From assembly GCA_050050115.1 (NCBI GenBank), contig JASFUX010000251.1, positions 1 through 5,167 of the forward strand: a DNA stretch of 5,167 nucleotides, written 5' to 3'. Of the stretch, positions 1-4,563 are shown piece by piece; positions within the stretch are counted from its first letter, which is position 1, and each line of letters begins with the position of its first letter. The notes beneath the pieces are model-generated. The model saw only the letters and a program-made list of their open reading frames with translations. It had not been told where the DNA came from and did no database searches. The position numbers and the translations under genes are program-made. Origin of the DNA: JASFUX01 sp050050115. GTDB lineage: Bacteria > Pseudomonadota > Alphaproteobacteria > Caulobacterales > Maricaulaceae.

Positions 1-2014
1 CCGAAGCGTCGCGGCCGACCGCGACCCGTCCGCCGGCGACGCCGACGCCGACCTCGACGTCGTAGCTCGTCAGCTGCTCGGGCGGCGCGCCGGGATCGAG
101 CGAGGAGAGATAATCGTGGAACAGGTTCGCCTCGAAGCGGTTGCCGAAGTAGCTCAGCTCGCCGATCGCCTCTGGGCCCGACTCCTGGTCGGCGACGCCG
201 AGGCGCGCGCCCCAGTCCCCGGCCTGGGTGCGCAGCTGGCGCTCCCATTCAAGCGAGGTCCGGCTGCGGAAAGAATCGTAGCGCGCGCGGGTCAGCTGTC
301 GGCCGCCGAAGCGATAGACCAGAGAAGCGAGGATCCGGTCCTCCTCCTCTTCAAAGCCGCCGCGCTCGGTGTGCTCGTAGGAGACGAACATGTTCGCCCG
401 GCCGAACGCCTTGGACAGGGTGATCGAGCCGCGGGTCTCGTCGGGCGCCAGATTCCGGCCCTGCGCATAGGACCCGGCGAGCGAGAGCTGCAGCCGGCCC
501 GGCAGCGGCGTGCGCGCACGGGCGCTGACCTCGTAAATGCGCGGGTTCTGCGGGGAAATCTCGGACAGCGAGATGAAGTCCTCGCTCTCGGTCTCGGCGA
601 ACAGCGCCAGCTCGCGCTGACCCGCCGGAGTGTAGGCGTTCCACGTCAGGCCGAGGTTCGCGGCGTAGCCCCCGCCGAACTCTTCGTCCCCGCTGGCGAC
701 AATCTCGCCGAAAGCGACGCCGATCGGGGTCGAGACCGCGGACTCAAAGCCGATCATGCCGAAACCGTCGCTGCCTTGACCGTGCACGCCCAGGGTCAGC
801 CGGTCGGTGATCCCGCGGCGATAAAAACCGGTGAAGGCGACCTGCTCGTCGTACTCGTTGCCCGAGTCCCCAAAGGTCGTCGGCACGCCGATGATCGCTT
901 CGAACTCTGAGATCCCGCGCGACAGCAAATCGAAATCGAGGAATTGCGAGAAGGAGGCGATCTCGCGGCGCACGCCGGTCTCGTCCTCGACCACGATCAC
1001 CACGTCATTAAGGCCCGAGGTGAACGGCAGATCGCGGATGTCGTAGCGTCCCGCCGGCAGACGCAAGGTGCGGAACGGCACGCCGTTCAGCAGCACCTCG
1101 ACCGTCGAGTCGCGCTCGAGCGTGAACTGGGTGCGGCCCGCGGGGCGGACGTTCTGCAGCGGCTGGATCTCGTTGTAGAGCCGTTGCACGCCGATGCCGC
1201 CCAAACCCGGCGCGGACTGGACCCCGGTCAGGACCGGGTTGATGTCGCCGACCGAAAAACGCACCGCCGAGTCGGCGATGTCGTTGAACAGAACGACGTC
1301 GCCGCGCCGCCAGTAATCGGTGTCGTCGTCTTCCGCGCCGTCGTCGAAGAAGGTCTCGAACGCGAGGTTGAGACCGCCGACGCCGCCGAGGTTGGCCCCG
1401 CCGCGTATGCGGGCGCGCAGGCCGTCGAGGCCGGGCTCGTGCGTGGCGGACTCGTGGTAGTAGTCCTGGCTCAGGGCGATCCCGAGCCCGAGCGCGGCGC
1501 GCGACGGCTCGACCAGCTCTCCCGGCGCGCGGTCGAACTCCGGCGCGAAGCTGACGATGCGCTCGGCGCGCTCGTCGAGGGGCAGGATCACGTTCAGCGC
1601 AATGGCCGAGGCGTCGTAGGTGATGTCGAGACCGATCGCCCGCAGCGCCTCGAGCGAGACGAAGTCCGGCGCGCCCTCGTAATCGGAAACTCGCGCGACG
1701 ACCTCGTCCGCGGCGACGCCGTCAAGAAGATCGATGAGGCGCAGCCGCTCGGCCGCCGCCAGCCCCGAAAGCGTCAGCTCGGCGGTCAGATCCCCCGCGT
1801 AGTCGCCATTAACGTAGAGCGGGGTGTTGACCCGAAACGTCTGGCCCGCGGTCACCGCGTCAGAGCCGGCCTGATTACCGGATTGGCCCGCGCCCTGCGC
1901 GTGCGCCGCGCCGAGGGGCGCAACACCGAGCGCCCAGGCCGCCGCGATCGCTGCGGCCGCCGCCTTGGCCGTTAGGCGGGCTCGGGTTCCAGCCGATGTC
2001 GCGCAACGCGCCAT
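1..2014 (-). CDS. Chaperone-usher pilus outer-membrane usher (FimD/PapC superfamily, archaic-like), 3' end missing
   Basis: The usher is an outer-membrane beta-barrel that accepts chaperone-bound pilins, polymerises them and secretes the fibre. Translation gives 671 residues without a stop and runs off the left edge. Residues 1-39 are a long signal peptide with an Ala-rich core and AHA|Q cleavage. Residues about 58-150 fit the periplasmic N-terminal domain (PLYVNGDYAGDL at 65-76). A barrel segment follows, with VGDINPVLTGVQSAPGLGGI at 255-274. Residues about 292-352 are the plug-type beta domain (VEVLLNGVPFRTLRLPAGRY at 305-324, then SGLNDVVIVVED at 333-344). The rest is alternating barrel strands. 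Ushers are usually about 750-850 residues, so I infer that the last strands and C-terminal domains lie outside. The ATG at 2014 has a GAGG 8 bases upstream and sits 11 bases after the chaperone stop, which implies translational coupling. Superfamily is clear; archaic clade is inferred from sequence style and the neighbouring pilins. Confidence 0.93.
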   Translation of the reverse strand, partial: MARCATSAGTRARLTAKAAAAAIAAAWALGVAPLGAAHAQGAGQSGNQAGSDAVTAGQTFRVNTPLYVNGDYAGDLTAELTLSGLAAAERLRLIDLLDGVAADEVVARVSDYEGAPDFVSLEALRAIGLDITYDASAIALNVILPLDERAERIVSFAPEFDRAPGELVEPSRAALGLGIALSQDYYHESATHEPGLDGLRARIRGGANLGGVGGLNLAFETFFDDGAEDDDTDYWRRGDVVLFNDIADSAVRFSVGDINPVLTGVQSAPGLGGIGVQRLYNEIQPLQNVRPAGRTQFTLERDSTVEVLLNGVPFRTLRLPAGRYDIRDLPFTSGLNDVVIVVEDETGVRREIASFSQFLDFDLLSRGISEFEAIIGVPTTFGDSGNEYDEQVAFTGFYRRGITDRLTLGVHGQGSDGFGMIGFESAVSTPIGVAFGEIVASGDEEFGGGYAANLGLTWNAYTPAGQRELALFAETESEDFISLSEISPQNPRIYEVSARARTPLPGRLQLSLAGSYAQGRNLAPDETRGSITLSKAFGRANMFVSYEHTERGGFEEEEDRILASLVYRFGGRQLTRARYDSFRSRTSLEWERQLRTQAGDWGARLGVADQESGPEAIGELSYFGNRFEANLFHDYLSSLDPGAPPEQLTSYDVEVGVGVAGGRVAVGRDAS

Positions 2015-2022
2015 GAAGAGCG

Positions 2023-2026
2023 CCTC
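2023..2026 (-). promoter_or_regulatory. Usher Shine-Dalgarno overlapping the chaperone stop codon
   Basis: On the minus strand the chaperone TAG is immediately followed by AGG, forming TAGAGG. The GAGG core shares the G of the stop codon and lies 8 bases before the usher ATG. This supports the 2014 start and means that ribosomes ending on the chaperone occupy the usher initiation site. Confidence 0.7.
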
Positions 2027-2766
2027 TAGGGCTGGTCGAGCGTCAGCGCGCGCACGCCCGGTCCGGCGAAGTCCGCCGGCAGGGTCACGCTGATCACTCG
2101 CTCTGTACCGGGAAGAATCATCGGGCTCGGGATCTGAGCGCGCAGCTCATCTCCTTCGAGCGAATAGGTCTCGCCGTCTTCGTTCTCGAAGCGCCAGATC
2201 CATTCGCCGAGCCGGGTCATCGCCGTGCCCTGATTGAGCAGGCGGACCGAGACGTCGGGCCCCTCCTCGTTGGAGATCGAGGCGACCGCCAGGCGCGGGC
2301 GCGCGCCGTCGGGGATCACCGTGACGGAGGTGGCGAAAGCGAAGACGAACTGAACGCCGGCGCTTTCATCGCCGCGCAGGTCGATCGGCAGCTGGCGCAC
2401 GACGACCACGTAGTTGCGGGATTCCCGAATGTCGGGCTGGCCGACGTACTGAACGCGCACAGACTGGGATTCGCCCGGCGGCACGACCGCTTGAGGCGGA
2501 AACAGCAGGAAGTCCGCTTCGGCGGGCTCGCGCGACTCGGTTCCGTCCGGCGCGATAGTCCGACGCGCGGCGCTGAGCTCGACCGCCAGCGGCGTCGCGC
2601 CGGTGTTCTCGATGCGGATGGTGGTCGCAGCGCCGGAACCGATCGGCTCGAGATCGTAAACCATTGGCGCGACGCGAAATGCGTGAGCTGCGCCGCCGAG
2701 CGTCAGAGCGCCGAGCCCCGCCGCGATGCCGGCTGCAATCACATTGAAGACCGAGCGTCGTTGCAT
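2026..2766 (-). CDS. Periplasmic pilus assembly chaperone (PapD/CsuC-like)
   Basis: This 246-residue protein is a periplasmic pilus chaperone: two Ig-like domains that bind pilins by lending a beta strand and hand them to the usher. Residues 1-29 form a signal peptide with Arg-Arg at 3-4 and AHA|F cleavage. The mature N-terminus (FRVAPMVYDLEP, 30-41) and IRIENTG (50-56) are the first strands of domain 1. SQSVRVQYVG (100-109) and ESRNYVVVVRQLP (115-127) match the conserved core strands of the family. The segment about 138-161, ending SVTVIPDGARPRLA, fits the donor G1 strand and the passage to domain 2, which reaches about residue 240. Length is normal for the family. The ATG has GGGGA 5 bases upstream. 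ESRNY followed by QLP is more like the archaic/Csu-type chaperones than FimC, an impression not tested by alignment. It lies 200 bases after pilin B and 11 before the usher. Confidence 0.93.
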   Translation of the reverse strand: MQRRSVFNVIAAGIAAGLGALTLGGAAHAFRVAPMVYDLEPIGSGAATTIRIENTGATPLAVELSAARRTIAPDGTESREPAEADFLLFPPQAVVPPGESQSVRVQYVGQPDIRESRNYVVVVRQLPIDLRGDESAGVQFVFAFATSVTVIPDGARPRLAVASISNEEGPDVSVRLLNQGTAMTRLGEWIWRFENEDGETYSLEGDELRAQIPSPMILPGTERVISVTLPADFAGPGVRALTLDQP

Positions 2767-2817
2767 GCAAATCCCCAGGTCTCGTCCCGCTCAAGGCGGT
2801 TCATTCGAACCCGGAGT

Positions 2818-2833
2818 TGCAGTTTATGTGCCA
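2818..2833 (-). promoter_or_regulatory. Candidate sigma-54 (RpoN) promoter for chaperone-usher
   Basis: The minus strand reads TGGCACATAAACTGCA. This has the exact TGGCAC of the -24 element and GG-N10-GC spacing to a -12 element (CTGCA against the consensus TTGCA, one mismatch). Transcription would start near 2807, about 40 bases before the chaperone ATG. It lies downstream of the 2902-2928 hairpin, where a secondary promoter would be useful. No enhancer site was identified, and a chance match is possible. Confidence 0.35.
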
Positions 2834-2901
2834 GCGGCGTTGAGAAACGGCGAAATGAACAGGGCTGAAGCGGCCGTATTCACCATGTCTGGAATCAACA
2901 A

Positions 2902-2928
2902 CGGCGAGCCTCGTTCTGAGGCTCGCCG
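2902..2928 (-). terminator. Intra-operon hairpin, likely attenuator/terminator after the pilin genes
   Basis: A perfect 11-bp inverted repeat (CGGCGAGCCTC and GAGGCTCGCCG) encloses a 5-base loop. It begins 38 bases past the pilin B stop on the transcribed minus strand. The bases after the stem on that strand, TTGTTGATT, are T-rich but not a pure T tract, so it may be a leaky rho-independent terminator or an mRNA 3'-end stabiliser. The plus-strand side lacks a T tract, which favours function in the pilin direction. Confidence 0.65.
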
Positions 2929-2966
2929 CCGTAGTCGTTCATCGACCTGAGTGGTCGCGCCGCTTC

Positions 2967-3449
2967 TTAGTTGGCGGCGATTTCGAGCTCGACCGTGTCG
3001 GTGTAGACGCCCGCCCAGAGGAAGGTGCCCGCGACGGCCGAGGCGCTCACGGTGCCGGTTTGGCCGAGCGCCAGCGAGTAGGAACCCGCACGCGAGTCGA
3101 CCAGCGGCGCAGTCAGCTGAGTCGCCGGGAAGGCGATGCTGGGCGCGCCGGAGTGGCTGAGCGAGTAGTCGATCGTCAGACCTTCAGGACCGCTCAGCTG
3201 GCCGCCGTTGGTCGAGGTCACCGTACGCTGAAAGCCGTCCGGCAGGTTGCACCGATAGGTGACGTCGCCGAGGGACTGCAGCGTGCCGTCGAGCGCGCTC
3301 AGGGTTTCAACCGCCGAGATCGAGTCGTTGATCGCCTCGCAGAAGGGCGAGACGTCGCCGTAGATGTCGACGCTGTAGGTCGACGAGTCCGCCGCAGCGG
3401 GAGCCGCCAAAGCAGTCACGGAGGCGGCCGCGATAAGGAAACGTTTCAT
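2967..3449 (-). CDS. Pilin B: divergent spore-coat-U/CsuA/B-like pilus subunit
   Basis: This is a 160-residue secreted protein, judged to be a structural subunit of the chaperone-usher fibre. Residues 1-20 are a Sec signal (MKRF, then an Ala-rich core, AAA|D). STYSVDIYGDVSPFC (23-37) has the alternating hydrophobic pattern of a donor strand ending at Cys37, which probably bonds to Cys67 in YRCNLPDGF. The C-terminus, GVYTDTVELEIAAN (147-160), matches the final strand of spore-coat-U/Csu pilins (G-x-Y-x-D-T then alternating residues). It shares CNLP-x-GF-x-RTV and GG-x-L-x-GP with pilin A, so the two are paralogues. An in-frame ATG 4 codons upstream (3461) is rejected, because GGAG lies 6 bases before the 3449 ATG and nothing suitable precedes 3461. 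It lies 77 bases after pilin A. Role as major or minor subunit cannot be told. Confidence 0.82.
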   Translation of the reverse strand: MKRFLIAAASVTALAAPAAADSSTYSVDIYGDVSPFCEAINDSISAVETLSALDGTLQSLGDVTYRCNLPDGFQRTVTSTNGGQLSGPEGLTIDYSLSHSGAPSIAFPATQLTAPLVDSRAGSYSLALGQTGTVSASAVAGTFLWAGVYTDTVELEIAAN

Positions 3450-3455
3450 GTCGTA

Positions 3456-3459
3456 CTCC
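3456..3459 (-). promoter_or_regulatory. Shine-Dalgarno that sets the pilin B start
   Basis: GGAG lies 6 bases upstream of the ATG at 3449 and falls inside the alternative upstream start (ATGGAG at 3461). This makes the shorter 160-residue reading, whose signal peptide begins MKRF, the better one. Confidence 0.65.
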
Positions 3460-3526
3460 ATTTCGAAGACTGCGCGGCTGTCGGCTCGTTTCCAGAAGAG
3501 CCAGGCGCCGCTTCTCGCGTTCGTGC

Positions 3527-3997
3527 TTAGTTGGGCGCGATCTCAACCGTGATCGTGTCGTAGTAGTGACCCGCGAATTGACCCGCCGAGTTCGCGTTGA
3601 CGTGGAGACCCGCGGTCTCTCCGTTCACGAACGCCAGTTGGCCCGGAATGGAGTGCACTTGGTCCGACGTCAGGTCGGCGTCGCCGGTGTCCAGGCCCCA
3701 GGCGCCGGACCAGCCGATCGTGTAGGGCATCAAGGCCCCCGCCGGACCGACCAGATAGCCGCCATGCCAGGACGACACCGTGCGGGTGAAGCCGCTCGGC
3801 AGGTTGCAGGTGAACTCGACCAAAGCGACCTGCTGGGCGTAGGTGTCGTCCAGATCGAGATGATTGTTGTCGTCATAGCCCTCGATTTCGCAGACCGCCG
3901 GAATCTCTCCGGTCAGGTCGAACACGATGTCGCCGCCGGCGAATGCCGGCGTCGAAAGCGCTGCGACGGCTACGCTCGCGATGAGAAGTTTCTTCAC
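3527..3997 (-). CDS. Pilin A: divergent spore-coat-U/CsuA/B-like pilus subunit, GTG start
   Basis: This is the first gene of the operon, a 156-residue secreted protein and probable pilus subunit. Residues 1-20 are a Sec signal (KKLL, hydrophobic core, AFA|G). DIVFDLTGEIPAVC (23-36) is an alternating strand suited to donor-strand exchange and ends at Cys36, the likely partner of Cys64 in EFTCNLPSGF. PYTIGWSG (91-98) sits where spore-coat-U domains have their central Y-x-L strand. GHYYDTITVEIAPN (143-156) is the terminal G-x-Y-x-D-T strand. Pilin A matches pilin B at CNLP-x-GF-x-RTV and at both ends. A longer reading from a TTG at 4030 is rejected: GGGGA lies 7 bases before the GTG at 3997, and that start puts the basic KK at the front of the signal peptide. 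First position would fit a major subunit, but this is inference. It could instead be a secreted beta-sandwich protein unrelated to Csu pilins, which the operon context makes unlikely. Confidence 0.82.
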   Translation of the reverse strand: MKKLLIASVAVAALSTPAFAGGDIVFDLTGEIPAVCEIEGYDDNNHLDLDDTYAQQVALVEFTCNLPSGFTRTVSSWHGGYLVGPAGALMPYTIGWSGAWGLDTGDADLTSDQVHSIPGQLAFVNGETAGLHVNANSAGQFAGHYYDTITVEIAPN

Positions 3998-4004
3998 TGT
4001 TTCG

Positions 4005-4009
4005 TCCCC
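4005..4009 (-). promoter_or_regulatory. Shine-Dalgarno that sets the pilin A GTG start
   Basis: GGGGA on the minus strand lies 7 bases upstream of the GTG at 3997. It decides for GTG over the in-frame TTG at 4030, which would add 11 residues (ending NGDET) ahead of an otherwise textbook signal peptide. Confidence 0.6.
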
Positions 4010-4062
4010 GTTCAGCTTGGTTACAACCAACCGTTCGCCGCTTGAGCTGCTTGCTCACGCGG

Positions 4063-4104
4063 ATCTCTCGGACCACTCGCCCCTCGGGGACGTGATCGGG
4101 AGAT
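4063..4104 (-). repeat. Possible leader stem-loop upstream of pilin A
   Basis: Bases 4063-4070 (ATCTCTCG) pair with 4097-4104 (CGGGAGAT) as 8 bp including one T-G wobble. The 26-base loop itself contains CCCCTCGGGG. If the pilin transcript starts upstream, this would fold about 66 bases before the GTG start. The wobble is present in only one strand's RNA as a G-U pair, so stability is uncertain. Confidence 0.25.
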
Positions 4105-4142
4105 GAAGACGTTTTAGGTATATGGCAAAAGCTGTCTCAACC

Positions 4143-4158
4143 TTACCTTACAGTTAAC
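4143..4158. promoter_or_regulatory. CtrA-like box 1 (TTAC-N7-TTAAC)
   Basis: The plus strand reads TTACCTTACAGTTAAC. The CtrA cell-cycle regulator of alphaproteobacteria binds TTAA-N7-TTAA(C), so this is one base from consensus. It lies about 146 bases upstream of the pilin A start. The CtrA assignment depends on the inferred taxon. Confidence 0.28.
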
Positions 4159-4317
4159 GCTGCCATTGCTGCAGTAGACTTGTTGAATCTGGATAGAACC
4201 GCGCACGAACTCGCCTGACCAGCGATATATTTCACCAATTTCAATATCTACCCGCTGCGCAAGCGTGTGTTTTGGCGTGCGAGAGGGTCGGCGCGGTAAC
4301 CTCAACAAATTTCCGAA

Positions 4318-4363
4318 GATACGCCGCACGGGAAGCCCCAGACTCGTTTGGCGTATCCGATAC
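4318..4363. repeat. Nested inverted repeats with alternative pairings
   Basis: GATACGCC (4318-4325) and GGCGTATC (4350-4357) are perfect 8-bp inverted arms around a 24-base spacer that itself contains GGG-AAG-CCC. The right arm also overlaps a second inverted repeat, GTATC-C-GATAC (4353-4363). The same GTATC can therefore pair with either of two GATAC copies. This could be a regulator site or a transcript structure; function is unknown. Confidence 0.4.
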
Positions 4364-4432
4364 GACTTTTCCCCAACTACTTGTATTTGCAGCGCATACC
4401 ATGGAAATGGAATTTTACTTGCTGTATCGAAG

Positions 4433-4448
4433 TTACATGACCGTTAAC
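4433..4448. promoter_or_regulatory. CtrA-like box 2 (TTAC-N7-TTAAC)
   Basis: The plus strand reads TTACATGACCGTTAAC. It has the same architecture, and the same single deviation from TTAA-N7-TTAA, as the box at 4143-4158. It lies about 115 bases upstream of the sugar-transferase ATG and overlaps the 14-bp palindrome at 4439-4452, so the two readings of this stretch compete. Confidence 0.28.
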
Positions 4449-4452
4449 GGTC
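4439..4452. promoter_or_regulatory. Perfect 14-bp palindrome, candidate operator
   Basis: GACCGTTAACGGTC is identical to its own reverse complement, and the symmetry does not extend into the flanking bases. A compact palindrome with no loop is typical of a dimeric repressor or activator site rather than an RNA hairpin. It lies 111 bases before the sugar-transferase ATG. The binding protein is unknown. Confidence 0.45.
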
Positions 4453-4525
4453 TGTTTGGTGTGCGAATACGGCTTACTGCTTGAGTTTTTCACTCAGTAT
4501 TCCCGTATTTGGAGAATTTTTACTA

Positions 4526-4542
4526 GGCGCGAGCTTCGCGCC
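4526..4542 (+). repeat. Stem-loop just upstream of the sugar-transferase gene
   Basis: GGCGCGA and TCGCGCC form a perfect 7-bp stem around a GCT loop, ending 21 bases before the ATG. The T tract lies before the stem on the plus strand, and none follows it on either strand, so it does not look like a terminator. It could affect ribosome access to the adjacent start. Confidence 0.4.
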
Positions 4543-4563
4543 TGTCTCGGGGCCTTGGGGGAC

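Larger units (their letters stand above)
3998..4563. other. AT-rich divergent intergenic control region
   Basis: About 565 bases separate the divergent pilin and sugar-transferase genes, and no credible gene was found in them. Base composition drops well below that of the genes from roughly 4110 to 4525. The short open frames here lack ribosome sites, family motifs and the GC-rich codon pattern of the real genes. The region holds two TTAC-N7-TTAAC elements, a 14-bp palindrome, an inverted repeat pair at 4318-4357 and stem-loops near each gene. No clear -35/-10 pair could be assigned on either strand, so the transcription starts are unknown. Confidence 0.75.

Noticed and set aside
116..1975. 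Long plus-strand open frames (264 and 343 codons) opposite the usher
   Set aside because: They show no domain motifs and are rich in Arg/Ala/Gly/Glu/Val, as expected from the antisense of GC-rich coding DNA. The minus-strand usher explains the region fully.
2366..2868. Overlapping open frames of 142 codons (minus) and 125 codons (plus) around the chaperone
   Set aside because: Both are frame shadows of the chaperone, with Arg-rich low-complexity translations and no recognisable motif.
3483..3502. GGCTC/GAGCC inverted repeat between the two pilin genes
   Set aside because: A 5-bp stem with a 10-base loop and no T tract is too weak to call.
3060..4045. Plus-strand frames of 156 and 159 codons opposite the two pilins
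   Set aside because: They lie antisense to two proteins with clear signal peptides and paired cysteines, and have no motifs of their own.
4121..4137. TGGCA at 4123 as a second sigma-54 site
   Set aside because: The -12 GC is missing at the required spacing.
4114..4484. Short open frames of 60-71 codons in the AT-rich intergenic region
   Set aside because: They have no ribosome sites, lack hydrophobic or domain patterns, and differ in codon composition from the real genes. A 27-residue reading from the ATG at 4401 has no Shine-Dalgarno either.
4482..4496. TGAGT/ACTCA inverted repeat with a T-rich loop
   Set aside because: The stem is only 5 bp with the T run inside the loop, so it is neither a terminator nor a convincing operator.
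4441..4563. In-frame upstream extension of the sugar transferase (open for 41 codons before the ATG)
   Set aside because: It contains no ATG, only GTG/TTG candidates, and its AT-rich codons are unlike the rest of the gene. It also overlaps the palindrome and hairpin.
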